The notes beneath the pieces are model-generated. The model was not told the origin of the DNA. It saw only the letters and a list, made by a program, of their open reading frames with translations, and made no database searches. 48,444 nt of DNA, taken from positions 1 to 48,444 of the forward strand of contig NZ_AKJK01000142.1 in the NCBI RefSeq assembly GCF_000282375.1, written 5' to 3'. How positions within the stretch are numbered: the first letter of the stretch is position 1; each line of letters opens with the position of its first letter. This document shows, piece by piece, positions 16,494 through 25,980 of the stretch. Origin of the DNA: Pseudomonas sp. GM50 (GTDB lineage Bacteria > Pseudomonadota > Gammaproteobacteria > Pseudomonadales > Pseudomonadaceae). The translations under genes were made by a program, and so were the position numbers.

Positions 16494-17486
16494 GTGTTGC
16501 ATTCCTTAGTTGTTTTGTTGAACTTTATTCATTTCAAGGCCGTTTCATTGATTGACTTACCTGCAACTGAATCCATCGCTTCAAAAGCCAACCCGTTAAC
16601 CCTGTATCTGGCGCGCCTGGCACCGTCCAGCCAGCTGACCATGCGCTATGTGTTGCAGGACGCCGCCGACCGTCTGGACTTCGAAGACGTGAACATCGAA
16701 GAGATTCCCTGGCACGAGCTGCAACCCGAGGATGTCGTTGCACTGGTGGCGACCTTGCGCGAAGACGGCTACGCGCCCAACACCTCGTCGCTGTACGTAA
16801 ACGCGGTGCGCGGGGTGATGAACGAGGCGTGGCGCATGAGCCTGATCAGTCAGGAGCACTTGCTGAAAATGCGTTCGGTCAAAGGCATTGCCGGCACGCG
16901 ACTGTCCCAGGGGCGCAACCTCAAGCGCACCTTGATCCGCGATCTGATGGAGGTTTGCGCCGCCGATCCACGGCCACAAGGGCTGCGGGATGCGGCAATC
17001 ATCGGGATTCTGTACGGTTCGGGGATGCGCAAATCGGAATCGGTGAATCTGGACCTGGCCCAGGTGGATTTCACCGAGCGCAGCCTGTGCGTCACCGCCA
17101 AGGGCAACAAACAGTTGATCAAGTACGCGCCAGCCTGGGCCTTCGCCAAACTGGATGCGTGGCTGGAGTTGCGGCGTTCGCAGTTAAAGGAGGGCGAGAC
17201 GGATGATCCGTTCCTGTTCAACCGCATCCGCCGTGGCAGCCACATTACCCGCGAGCGCATCACCAAGCATGCGATCTACTACATTGCCCGGCAACGCGGT
17301 GCGCAAGTCGGGGTGAAAATCATGCCGCACGATTTCAGGCGGTCGTTCATCACCCGAGTGATTGAAGAGCACGACCTGTCGATCGCGCAGAAACTGGCCC
17401 ACCACAGCAACATCCAGACCACGGCCAATTACGATGTGCGCGACGACAATGAACGCCGTCGGGCAGTGGACCGCTTCGACCTTTGA
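16494..17486 (+). CDS. Solitary tyrosine recombinase / site-specific integrase
   Basis: A protein of up to 330 aa with an N-terminal SAM-like core-binding domain (about 35-130) and a catalytic domain (about 145-325). The full catalytic set is present: Arg179 (GMRKSE), a lysine near 206 (KGNKQ), His279 and Arg282 (HDFRR), His304 (LAHHSN) and Tyr313 (TTANYD). It should therefore be able to cut and rejoin DNA. Start is uncertain: GTG at 16494 or TTG at 16497, the latter better spaced from AAAGGA. No excisionase, phage genes, tRNA or att-like direct repeats are nearby, so this looks like a resident recombinase rather than part of an island. Confidence 0.85.
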   Translation: MLHSLVVLLNFIHFKAVSLIDLPATESIASKANPLTLYLARLAPSSQLTMRYVLQDAADRLDFEDVNIEEIPWHELQPEDVVALVATLREDGYAPNTSSLYVNAVRGVMNEAWRMSLISQEHLLKMRSVKGIAGTRLSQGRNLKRTLIRDLMEVCAADPRPQGLRDAAIIGILYGSGMRKSESVNLDLAQVDFTERSLCVTAKGNKQLIKYAPAWAFAKLDAWLELRRSQLKEGETDDPFLFNRIRRGSHITRERITKHAIYYIARQRGAQVGVKIMPHDFRRSFITRVIEEHDLSIAQKLAHHSNIQTTANYDVRDDNERRRAVDRFDL

Positions 17487-17495
17487 CGGCGGGTT

Positions 17496-18251
17496 TCAGA
17501 CGATATCGTCGATCAGAATGTGGCTTTGGGCACGGCTGCATTTCTCGATCCGCGCTTCGACTTTGTAGACCTCTCGCAGCATCTGCTCAGTGATCACTTC
17601 ATCACTGGGCCCGCTGCCGTGGCTGGTGCCGTTGGCGATGACCAGCACCTGATCGGCGAAGCGCAGGACCTGATTCAGGTCGTGGATCGCGATGAACACA
17701 ATCACCTCGCGTCTACGCGCCAGTGCGCGCATGAAGTTCAGCACTTGCACCTGCCGGTGCATGTCGAGGGCGCTGGTTGGTTCGTCCATCAGCAGGATTT
17801 CCGGCTCGCGCACCAGGGTTTGTGCAATGGACACCAGTTGTTGCTGGCCGCCACTGAGTTCACCGAGGTTACGAAAAGACAGCTCGGTGATCCCCAGTGC
17901 TCCGAGGATATCGTCCACCAGTCTCAATTCGTCGTCGTGCACGACCCAAGCGGGCGTCAGCTGCTTGCGCGCCAGCAGTACCGATTCGTAAACCGTCAGA
18001 CGGGCGCTGGCATTCAGGCCTTGGGGCATGTAGCTGATGCCTTGGAGGCCTTTTTTCGAGTCTTGCAGAATGACTTGTCCTGGCCCATCGATCAGCCCGG
18101 CCATGCGTTTGAACAGGGTCGACTTGCCCGCCGCGTTCGGCCCGACCACGGCGACCACCTGGCCACCGGTGAAGGTCGCGGTGGTCACGCCGGAAATGAT
18201 CTCGCGCTGGCCGTAGCGGGCGCCGAGGTTCTCAAGCTGGATCTTCACCAT
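17496..18251 (-). CDS. Iron-siderophore ABC transporter, ATP-binding protein
   Basis: A 251-aa FecE-type ATPase. Walker A is GPNAAGKST (37-45), the signature LSGGQQQ begins at 132, Walker B is EILLMDEPT (about 151-159) and the switch histidine is His190. It energises uptake through the adjacent FecCD permease. Its start overlaps the permease stop by 7 nt. The gene converges on the recombinase gene with 9 bp between stops. Confidence 0.93.
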   Translation of the reverse strand: MVKIQLENLGARYGQREIISGVTTATFTGGQVVAVVGPNAAGKSTLFKRMAGLIDGPGQVILQDSKKGLQGISYMPQGLNASARLTVYESVLLARKQLTPAWVVHDDELRLVDDILGALGITELSFRNLGELSGGQQQLVSIAQTLVREPEILLMDEPTSALDMHRQVQVLNFMRALARRREVIVFIAIHDLNQVLRFADQVLVIANGTSHGSGPSDEVITEQMLREVYKVEARIEKCSRAQSHILIDDIV

Positions 18252-19306
18252 GAGTTTTTCTTCCCGCTGAGAATCAGAGATATGAAGAACGGTACGCCGA
18301 TCAGCGAGGTGACCACGCCAATGGGAAATATCGCACCCGGGATAAGGGTTTTACTGACCACCGAACTGGCGGACAGAATCAGCGAACCGGTCAGCAGCGA
18401 GGCGGGTAAAAAGAACCGCTGATCTTCGCCGATCAGCATCCGTGCGATGTGCGGCCCGACTAGCCCGATAAAGCCGATGGTGCCGACAAACGCCACCGGA
18501 AACGAGGCGAGCAGGCTGACCATGATCAGCGTCTGAAAGCGCAGCCTGCGCACGTTAATCCCGAAACTTGCGGCCTTGTCATCGCCCAGGCGCAGGGCGG
18601 TCAAAGCCCAGGCACGTCTGGCGAAAATCGGCAGGGTGATCAGGATCACCAGGCAGATCACGCCGAGTTTTGGCCAGGTGGCTTTGGTCAAACTGCCCAT
18701 GGTCCAGAACACCACCGCCGCGACCGCTTGTTCGGTGGCAAAAAACTGCACCAGCGCCAGCAGCGCATTGAAGGTGAACACCAGAGCAATGCCCAGCAGC
18801 ACGATGGTTTCCGCCGTCACGCCGCGACGCAGGCTCAGGAAGTGGATCAGCAGTGCGCAAAGCATCGCCATGATGAAGGCATTCACCGGCACCATGTACT
18901 GCGCTGCCAGCGGGAACAACGCCACGCCGAAGGCCAGCCCCATGGCTGCGCCAAAACTGGCGGCGGCGGAAATGCCAAGGGTGAAAGGGCTGGCGAGGGG
19001 GTTGTTGAGGATCGTCTGCATTTGCGCGCCAGCGAGGGACAACGCGGCGCCGACCGCCACCGCCATCAGCGCCACCGGCAGACGGATTTCCCACATCACC
19101 ACCCGCACTTGCGCCGACGCGGTGTCCGGTGAAAACAGCGCATTGAGTACTTCGTTCAGGCTGTAACTGGCGGGTCCCAAGGCCAGGTCCAACAACACGC
19201 TGCACACCAGCAACACCACCAACGCCGCGAGGATCAGCCGTTTGCGCAAGACCAGTTGGCGATACGTATCGCGCTGCACGATCTGTACTTCACCCAGGGA
19301 GCTCAT
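18245..19306 (-). CDS. Iron-siderophore ABC transporter, FecCD-family permease
   Basis: A 353-aa polytopic inner-membrane permease of the BtuC/FecCD family. Typical segments include GAALSLAGAQMQTILNNPLASPFTLGIS and FVGTIGFIGLVGPHIARMLIG, the region that contacts the ATPase. Only one permease gene is present, so it should work as a homodimer. Its start overlaps the stop of the frameshifted binding-protein gene as ATGA. Confidence 0.93.
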   Translation of the reverse strand: MSSLGEVQIVQRDTYRQLVLRKRLILAALVVLLVCSVLLDLALGPASYSLNEVLNALFSPDTASAQVRVVMWEIRLPVALMAVAVGAALSLAGAQMQTILNNPLASPFTLGISAAASFGAAMGLAFGVALFPLAAQYMVPVNAFIMAMLCALLIHFLSLRRGVTAETIVLLGIALVFTFNALLALVQFFATEQAVAAVVFWTMGSLTKATWPKLGVICLVILITLPIFARRAWALTALRLGDDKAASFGINVRRLRFQTLIMVSLLASFPVAFVGTIGFIGLVGPHIARMLIGEDQRFFLPASLLTGSLILSASSVVSKTLIPGAIFPIGVVTSLIGVPFFISLILSGKKNSW

Positions 19307-20488
19307 TGAGGGCTCTCCTTCAGACTGACGAAGTAACCCGACTCATACGGTACCGGCAGGAATCGCTCATGCAGTTCGCGAAACGAGGCGTCGGGATCGA
19401 GGTCGGCAAACAGCGTGGGGTGAAACCATTTGGCGAGTTGCTGGATAGCCACGAATTGGTAAGGGCTGTTGTAGAACTGGTGCCAAATTGCATGAAAGGC
19501 CTGAGTGTCCTGAGCCCTGATCCCGGCATAAGCCGGGCGCTGGGTGTACCAGGCCAGTTTGCGTCGACTCTCTGTGAGGTCGGCGCCCGGGCCGACGCCG
19601 ACCCAACGCCCGTTGGGCGCAAACGCTTCCCAGTTGGCGCTGGTCACGACCACTTGATCCGGGTTGGCGACAATTACCTGTTCAGGGTTCAACTGGCCAA
19701 AGGTGCTTGGGATTATGCTTTTGGCGATGTTGTTGCCGCCGGCCATCTCGACGAAACGACCGAAGTTCTCGTTGCCGAAACTCAGGCAACAGTCGTCGGT
19801 GTAACCGCCGATGCGCTCGATGAACACGTTCGGGCGCGGCGCTTGACTGGCCTTGATGACGTCGGTGACACGACGGATTTGCTGGTTGCCGAAAGTCGAG
19901 GAATGCCTCGGCGCGCGCTTCCTTGCCGAACAGCTTGCCGAACAGGCGCATGGTCGGTTCGGTGTTGTCCATCGGGTTGTTGCGAAAATCGACATAGACC
20001 ACTGGAATACCCAAGGCGTCGAGTTTCTCGATGTAGCGAGCGTCTTCAGTGGCATGTTGGGCTTCGATGTTGAGAATGATCACGTCCGGCTGCTGGGAGA
20101 TCGCTTGCTCGATGTCGAACGTGCCGTCTTCAAAGCCGCCGAAGGTGGGAATCTTCCCAATGTCGGGGAATTTGCGCAGGTAGGCGCCGTAGGTGTCCGG
20201 GTCGGACTGGATCAAGTCCTTGCGCCAACCGACGATGCGCTCGATCGGGTTCTGCGTATCCAGTGCGGCGACCAGGTACAGCTGACGACCTTCGCCGAGA
20301 ATCACCCGTCTGACCGGCAGGTGAACCTTGACCTTGCGGCCCAGCAAGTCGGTCACCGTAACTGCTGCAGGGTCCTGAACGGCGGCAACCGCGTTGCGCG
20401 GTGCCAGTGAAAAAAACAATGCCACGCCCAGCAGTCCTGCCAATAGCAGGGCAACGAAGGCGTGGCTGTGTCGATGAACAGATGCCAT
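19303..20488 (-). pseudogene. Iron-siderophore ABC transporter substrate-binding protein, frameshifted
   Basis: Two reading frames together give one helical-backbone (PF01497-type) binding protein. The N-terminal part runs from the ATG at 20486-20488 with a signal peptide and VTVTDLLGRKVKVHLPVRRVI, through KEARAEAFLDF. The C-terminal part continues in another frame from GNQQIRRVTDVI to the stop at 19303. The total, 1186 bp, is one base more than a multiple of three. The break is at about 19886-19895; removing one base of the CC pair at 19889-19890 would restore DFRNQQIRRV. It may be a real lesion or a sequencing error. Confidence 0.82.
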
Positions 20489-20549
20489 GGTTGAAGCCTT
20501 TACAGGGTCAGCCGAGCAGCGGTTCAGCCACTGCTCGGGCTGAACGTTT

Positions 20550-22982
20550 TCAGAAATCGACGGTGGCCGACAGTTGCAGGGTGCGTGGCGAACCTTGGGA
20601 GAAGGCGCCGTAAGACGCGACGCCAGACCAGTACTCACGATCGAACACGTTCTGCACTGTCGCCCGGAAAGTAGTCGGGCGTTCCGCGATACGGGTGGCA
20701 TAACGAGCGCCGACATCGAAGCGGGTCCACGGATCGAGTTCCTGGGTGTTGGCCTGGTTCACGTATTGGCTGGCGGTGTAGATCGCGCCGCTGGTCAGCG
20801 TCAAACCTTCGACCCACGGCGTGTCCCACTCGGCCCAGAGGTTGGCCTGAACCTCGGGCACACCCACCGGTTTATTGCCGCGATTGGCGGCGGTGCCGGT
20901 TTTGGTCAGTTCGGCGTCGAGCAGGGTCACGCCACCGAGCAGGCGCGTGCCTTGGGCGATTTCACCGAACACGTTCAACTCCACGCCGCGGTTGCGTTGT
21001 TCGCCTTGCACCGAGAACACGCCGCTGGCCAGTTCGCCGCTGGGCTTCTTTATCTGGAACAGGGCGAGCGTTGAGGTGAAGGTGCCGTAATCGACCTTGA
21101 CCCCGACCTCCTGTTGACGGGAGATGTAAGGCGCGAAGATCTCGCCCGAGTTCGAGGCTGTGGCTGGCGCGATGTCGCCCTTGCTCAAGCCTTCGATGTA
21201 GTTGTAGTAGAACGAAACGTGATCCCAGGGTTTGACCACTACCCCGAACAGCGGCGTGGTTTCGCTTTCATCGTACGAGGTTGTGACTACGCCGGCGGTG
21301 TTGAAGTTATCGGACTTGATGTTCTGCTTACGCAAGCCAAGGGTGACCTGCAAACGTTCGTCCATTATCGACAGGGTGTCGGCCAGGGCCACGCCGGACA
21401 GTTCGGTCTCGGAGACTTTCAGCGCATCGGGGCTGGCAATCGATGGTTTCGGACGGTCGACCGGGTGATGCATGTTCGACAGAACCGCCGGGCCGGAGTT
21501 GATACCCCTGGACAACTCATCGCGGTAACGGGTGACTTGCACGGTGGTGCTGTGGCTGATTGGGCCGGTGTCGAAGCGCAGGCGAGCACCGGCATCCACG
21601 GTGTAGCGCTCGACTTCGAATTTGTAATAGCCGGGGGTTGACCGGGTATCGCCAGCGCTGTTGAGGATGGTCGGGGTCTGGTCGGACATTCGCGCGACAT
21701 CCGACTTGCCGCCGCCGGCGTGGGCGAATACGGTCAGGGCGTCGTTGAGGTCGTACTCGGCGCCGAGCAAGGCCGATTTGTCACGGGTTTCGGACCAACC
21801 CCAGTCCTGGCTGACGTTGGTTCGGCCGTTGGCGGCGGAGGGGATTTCCACACCGGAAGCGATGAGGAAAGGCCGGGACGCCCCGTCAAACTCTTCCTTC
21901 TGGCTGATCAGGTCCAGGGTGGTACGCAGGCGTTCACCCTGGTAATCCAGCGAGATCGAGCCGATATCGACGTCCCGGGATTGATCATCGATGGCGGTGT
22001 CGCCTTGCTGGGTGCTGCCGTTGATGCGCACGCCAAACTGGCGTTCCTCACCGAAGCGCCGACTGACGTCGATGTGCCCGCCGATCTGCGAGTTCATGGC
22101 ATAACTGGCGGTGAACCGGGTCAGGTCTTCATCGAGGGAGCGCTTGGGCACCACGTTGATCACGCCGCCGACACCGCTGTTCGGTGACATGCCGTAGAGC
22201 AGGGCGCCGGGACCTTTGATCACTTCGATGCGCTCGGCGTACTCGGTGAACACCCGGTAGTTGGGGGCCACACCGTACACGCCATCGAAGGCCAACTCAC
22301 CGAGGTTGCCTTCCCCTACCGGGAAGCCGCGGATGAAGAAGGAGTCGACGATGCCGCCGGTCTGGCCGGTGGAGCGCACCGAGGAATCACGCTCCAGCAC
22401 ATCGGCCACGGTGACCGCCTGCTGATCCTTCATCAGTGCCGAGGTGTAGTTGCTGACGCTGAAAGGCGCGTCCATCACATCCTTGTTGCCCAGCAGGCCG
22501 AGGCGCCCGCCGCGGGCGACCTGACCGCCTGCATAGGCCGGCGGCAGACTGTTGGTACGGCCGGCGATACCGTTGACCGTGGTTTCATCAAGGGTCAACC
22601 CGCCTGCACTGTCAGCTGGACGCGGTGCCAGAGTGTAGCTGCCGTCATTGCGTGAGACGATGTCCAGCCCGCTGCCGGCCAGCAATCGGTTGAGCGCTTC
22701 CTGCGTCGAGTAAGTGCCCGACAGGCCCGGGCTGGTCAGGCCTTCGGTCATCGAGGGCTGAAATGACAGGGCAATGCCGGCGTCCACGGCAAATCTGGAC
22801 AACGTTGCACCCAATGGCCCCGGCGCGATGTTGTAGGCGCGGGTAGCTGCGGCATCCAGCTGTACCGGCGCGGCGGCCGAGGCAGTCGGGCTGACGGCAC
22901 CGGTCAGGGCAAGGCTTAGCAACGCGCTACGGACAGCCAGTTTCAACGAGCGATCCGAACACTGAGGGCGTGCAACGAACAT
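20550..22982 (-). CDS. TonB-dependent siderophore receptor with signalling domain
   Basis: An 810-aa outer-membrane transducer. A signal peptide (about 1-37) is followed by an STN signalling domain (about 48-118; YNIAPGPLGATLSRFA, GTYSTQEALNRLLAGSGL), a plug (about 160-290; SFFIRGF, IEVIKGPGALLYG) and a beta barrel ending in the assembly phenylalanine (ATVDF). The STN domain talks to the FecR-type anti-sigma encoded just upstream. The ligand is probably a ferric siderophore but cannot be named. Downstream is the frameshifted binding protein, 61 bp away. Confidence 0.94.
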   Translation of the reverse strand: MFVARPQCSDRSLKLAVRSALLSLALTGAVSPTASAAAPVQLDAAATRAYNIAPGPLGATLSRFAVDAGIALSFQPSMTEGLTSPGLSGTYSTQEALNRLLAGSGLDIVSRNDGSYTLAPRPADSAGGLTLDETTVNGIAGRTNSLPPAYAGGQVARGGRLGLLGNKDVMDAPFSVSNYTSALMKDQQAVTVADVLERDSSVRSTGQTGGIVDSFFIRGFPVGEGNLGELAFDGVYGVAPNYRVFTEYAERIEVIKGPGALLYGMSPNSGVGGVINVVPKRSLDEDLTRFTASYAMNSQIGGHIDVSRRFGEERQFGVRINGSTQQGDTAIDDQSRDVDIGSISLDYQGERLRTTLDLISQKEEFDGASRPFLIASGVEIPSAANGRTNVSQDWGWSETRDKSALLGAEYDLNDALTVFAHAGGGKSDVARMSDQTPTILNSAGDTRSTPGYYKFEVERYTVDAGARLRFDTGPISHSTTVQVTRYRDELSRGINSGPAVLSNMHHPVDRPKPSIASPDALKVSETELSGVALADTLSIMDERLQVTLGLRKQNIKSDNFNTAGVVTTSYDESETTPLFGVVVKPWDHVSFYYNYIEGLSKGDIAPATASNSGEIFAPYISRQQEVGVKVDYGTFTSTLALFQIKKPSGELASGVFSVQGEQRNRGVELNVFGEIAQGTRLLGGVTLLDAELTKTGTAANRGNKPVGVPEVQANLWAEWDTPWVEGLTLTSGAIYTASQYVNQANTQELDPWTRFDVGARYATRIAERPTTFRATVQNVFDREYWSGVASYGAFSQGSPRTLQLSATVDF

Positions 22983-23081
22983 GGAGTGATGACCCTTTCG
23001 ACGAGGTTGAGAAGTTCTTCCTTCCCTAGCCAGTCGAGATCAAAAAAAGTATCACCTGCACCGCAATATTTTTTTGCGAGC

Positions 23082-24059
23082 TCAGGCGGGAGAAAGCGTG
23101 ACCCAATAGCCGCTTAAATGCCCGGTGGCGATTACTGGGTACGTTTGCACGAGCATGTTCAGGGTGCGTTGTGTGTCGCTGATGGGGAAGGCGCCGGAAA
23201 TGCGCAGATCGGCAATGGCCGGGTCGCAGCGTACGAAGCCTTTGCGATAGCGCGCCAGTTCGGCGAGGAAGTCGGCCAGACGTACGTTGTCAGCCATCAA
23301 CATGCCTTGAGCCCAGGCGCTGACGGCGCTGTCCACCGGGTTCAACCGGCCAAAGGCTTGCGCGGAAAAATCGGTGCGTTGCCCGGCATTGACGATCAAT
23401 GGGGCGACGTGACTGTCACGGGGCAACTCGACTCTGACCGCGCCGTCCAGCACGGCAAGGTGGGTGCGGGTCTGCCATTGGCGAACGGTAAACCGTGTGC
23501 CCAAGGCCTGCATGCGCCCCTGACGGGTGCTGACCAGAAAAGGTCTGGCCTGGGGCAATACATCCGGCACGGTCTGCACCAGAATTTCACCTTCGCGCAA
23601 GTTGATCAGTCGCTGGTTAGCGTCGAACAGCACATCGATGGCGGTGTCGGTATTCAAGGTGATGTGCGAACCGTCGGCCAGGGTCATTTCACGACGTTGG
23701 CCCACGGCAGTCCGATAGTCGGCCGTCCATTGTTGCGATTCCAGCAGTTTCCAACTGCCCCAGCCGGTGGGCAGTACCGCGAGGATAGTCGCCAGTTTTG
23801 CCAGTGCGGTGCGTCGCTCAGGATTGCTTGGGCGATCCAGCGCCGACATCGCCAGTGACGGCGGCAGCCCGCCGAGCTTGCTTTGCAGCAATTGCGCACG
23901 AGCCCAGGCGCGATGACGCTCGGGGCTGCTGACACGCCAGCATTCCCACTCGGCACGCTGGGTTTCGTTGAAGTCGCTTTCGCTCAGACGCATCAGCCAT
24001 TCGGCGGCTTCTTCGAGAACTCGCGGATCGATTTGCGCGTCGCTGTGGCGAGTCGGCAT
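23082..24059 (-). CDS. FecR-family anti-sigma regulator
   Basis: A 325-aa inner-membrane sigma regulator. The N-terminal DUF4880 region (about 12-50; VLEEAAEWLMRLSE) binds the sigma factor, one membrane segment lies near 90-108, and the periplasmic FecR domain (about 118-210; LADGSHITLNTDTAIDV, REGEILV) and a C-terminal STN-like part sense the receptor. Its ATG follows the sigma stop directly (TGA ATG with no gap), so the two are co-translated. It passes the signal that ligand has bound the receptor. Confidence 0.93.
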   Translation of the reverse strand: MPTRHSDAQIDPRVLEEAAEWLMRLSESDFNETQRAEWECWRVSSPERHRAWARAQLLQSKLGGLPPSLAMSALDRPSNPERRTALAKLATILAVLPTGWGSWKLLESQQWTADYRTAVGQRREMTLADGSHITLNTDTAIDVLFDANQRLINLREGEILVQTVPDVLPQARPFLVSTRQGRMQALGTRFTVRQWQTRTHLAVLDGAVRVELPRDSHVAPLIVNAGQRTDFSAQAFGRLNPVDSAVSAWAQGMLMADNVRLADFLAELARYRKGFVRCDPAIADLRISGAFPISDTQRTLNMLVQTYPVIATGHLSGYWVTLSPA

Positions 24060-24575
24060 TCATTCCACCAGCATCAGGCATTGCACGAAGGCCTGCTTCA
24101 TGTAGCGCTTGACGGTAATCAGCGAGACGCCCAGTTGCTTGGCGATGTCCTCGTATTTCAGCCCGCCGATCTGCGACAGCAGGAACGTACGCTTCACCAG
24201 TGGGGGCAGGGAGTCGAGCATCGCGTCGATTTCGTGCAGGGTTTCCAGCACCATGAAGCGCAATTCGGGGGAGGGCACCTCGGGCGCGGGCAACAGCGCC
24301 AAGGCGTCCAGATAGGCGCGTTCGAGCGCCTTGCGCTGATACCAATTGACCAGAATGCCCTTGGCCACGCAGCTGAGGTAAGCCCGAGGCTGCTCAATGA
24401 CCGCGACTCGGGAGGCGAGTATGCGGGTGAAAGTGTCCTGTGCAAGATCGGCCGCATCCATGGCGTTGCCCAGTTTTTTGCGCAGCGTGGCGTACAGCCA
24501 GCCGTGATGGCCGCTGTACAGGGCCTCGATCGCGCGCAGATGGTTGTTATGGGTCGCGGGCAGGGTATCGCTCAT
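24060..24575 (-). CDS. ECF sigma factor, FecI type
   Basis: A 171-aa sigma factor with region 2 (about 18-85; AADLAQDTFTRIL) and region 4 (about 115-165; LPPLVKRTFLLSQIGGL, ITVKRYMKQA). It should drive transcription of the receptor and perhaps importer genes when released by the FecR-type partner. The start ATG has no strong ribosome-binding site. The AT-rich region upstream has a weak Fur-box-like sequence, consistent with iron control. Confidence 0.92.
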   Translation of the reverse strand: MSDTLPATHNNHLRAIEALYSGHHGWLYATLRKKLGNAMDAADLAQDTFTRILASRVAVIEQPRAYLSCVAKGILVNWYQRKALERAYLDALALLPAPEVPSPELRFMVLETLHEIDAMLDSLPPLVKRTFLLSQIGGLKYEDIAKQLGVSLITVKRYMKQAFVQCLMLVE

Positions 24576-24592
24576 GGATGATAATTTTTAGC

Positions 24593-24611
24593 GATTGAGA
24601 AGTATTCCCAA
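24593..24611. promoter_or_regulatory. Possible Fur box upstream of fecI-type sigma gene
   Basis: GATTGAGAAGTATTCCCAA lies in the 80-bp gap between the major facilitator gene and the sigma gene and partly matches the GATAATGATAATCATTATC pattern. Position is right for iron repression of the sigma gene, but the match is imperfect and visual only. Confidence 0.35.
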
Positions 24612-24655
24612 TGCTAATTTACTGTGACCCTGCGGCGCAAGAGGGGCCTGCTGGA

Positions 24656-25900
24656 TCAGTCGCCGGGGGGCACCTGGCTCGGCTGCATCACCACTGGCCA
24701 ATAGCGCAGGGCGACAATGGGAATCAGCGCGACCACGTAGGCCAGGCAAACAAACAGGTAGGTGTATTGCAAACCATAGATCTGGCTGAGCACCCCCCCG
24801 GCCGAGATGCCTGCGATGGAAGCGAATTGCGCGGTGCTTTGGGCAATCCCCAATACATGACCTTGCTGTGAGCTGTCGGCGGTTTTCGAGATCAACGCCA
24901 TCAGTACGGGCGTCGTCGCGCCCAACAGCACGCCCCAAACGAAGTAGGCAATGACAAATACTGCCGGGTTGCGGGTGATGCCGGCCACGGCGGTCAAGCC
25001 GACGCAACCGATGACAATCCAGGTGATGCGGTGCAGGGTTTCCTGGTGGCTCAGGTGTTCGAAATACCGCGACCATGGCGTGGCCGAGATGATGAACCCC
25101 AGCGCCAACAAGCCATAGCACAGACCGACCACCGAGTTGCTGACCTCGAACACCGAGCTGACATACAGCGAGAACGAAGTCTGCGGCAGCATCCGCGCCA
25201 GCAACAGAATCCCCATCACACCCAGCAACGACAGCAGTGGTGAACCTTGCCAGACGCTGCGTGAACGACTGACCGGCGTTATCGCATCCGCCATCGGTGT
25301 TTTTTTCACCGGAGGAACATCCGGCAAGGTCACGGCAGCCACCATGGTGCAGATCGCGCAGAGGGCCGAGGCAATGATGTTGATCCAGAAGAAGGTTGCG
25401 TAATCGAGGATCAGCCCGCCGATCACCGCGCCGAGCAATGAGCCGACGTTGGTGGATATTTGCAGGATCGCGAACAACCGGGCCCGTCGCGAAGGCGCTT
25501 CGATACTGACTCCGTAGGCTTGGGCCGGGGCAATGTACCCGGCGAACGCGCCCTGCAAGAAGCGCAGGAGCAGGATCACCCAGATATCGCTGAAGAGGGC
25601 CAGCCCAAGCTGGGTTAACGATAAGCCGGCGAGGGCACGGATCATCATCAACTTGTGGCCATAGCGGTCGCCGATACGACCCCAGAATGCGCTGGTCAGA
25701 ATAATGCCCAGCATCGGCCCGACGTAGACGGCAATGCTGGCGAAGCTGAACACCGACTCCGACGACGTCAGCCCACGCAGGTGGACGGGCCAGAACGGCC
25801 CGCTCATTTCCATCGCGCCCATGGAGATGAGCTGGATCACGAACAGAAGAAAAATCAGGGTTCTTACGCTCGAACCCTGAAGGGTACCTGTATGGGACAT
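24656..25900 (-). CDS. Major facilitator superfamily transporter, drug/siderophore-exporter-like
   Basis: A 414-aa protein with twelve predicted helices. The MFS motif A loop is GRIGDRYGHKLMM (about residue 72 on). GAFAGYIAPAQAYGVS in helix 5 resembles motif C of drug:proton antiporters. It begins at an ATG with GAGG upstream. Because it lies directly upstream of the sigma/receptor locus on the same strand, it may export a siderophore or move iron chelates across the inner membrane; that link is positional only. Other small-molecule efflux roles are equally possible. Confidence 0.82.
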   Translation of the reverse strand: MSHTGTLQGSSVRTLIFLLFVIQLISMGAMEMSGPFWPVHLRGLTSSESVFSFASIAVYVGPMLGIILTSAFWGRIGDRYGHKLMMIRALAGLSLTQLGLALFSDIWVILLLRFLQGAFAGYIAPAQAYGVSIEAPSRRARLFAILQISTNVGSLLGAVIGGLILDYATFFWINIIASALCAICTMVAAVTLPDVPPVKKTPMADAITPVSRSRSVWQGSPLLSLLGVMGILLLARMLPQTSFSLYVSSVFEVSNSVVGLCYGLLALGFIISATPWSRYFEHLSHQETLHRITWIVIGCVGLTAVAGITRNPAVFVIAYFVWGVLLGATTPVLMALISKTADSSQQGHVLGIAQSTAQFASIAGISAGGVLSQIYGLQYTYLFVCLAYVVALIPIVALRYWPVVMQPSQVPPGD

Positions 25901-25980
25901 CGGTCAGCCTCGGTGGTTGGGCGGCATCCTACGTGCTTTGCCATCGAGGGAAAACCACACCGGCATTTCTTGCGCACTCG

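Noticed and set aside
16100..17600. att sites or a tRNA target for the recombinase
   Set aside because: No tRNA gene and no direct repeats flanking the gene were visible, and flanking genes are ordinary.
19886..19895. Programmed ribosomal frameshift in the binding-protein gene
   Set aside because: No slippery heptamer or downstream structure is evident, and binding proteins of this family are not known to need one. A simple indel explains it.
22983..23081. Iron-starvation sigma promoter before the TonB receptor
   Set aside because: A GGAAG...CGTC pair is visible on the minus strand, but it would leave an implausibly short leader before the start codon, so it is not called.
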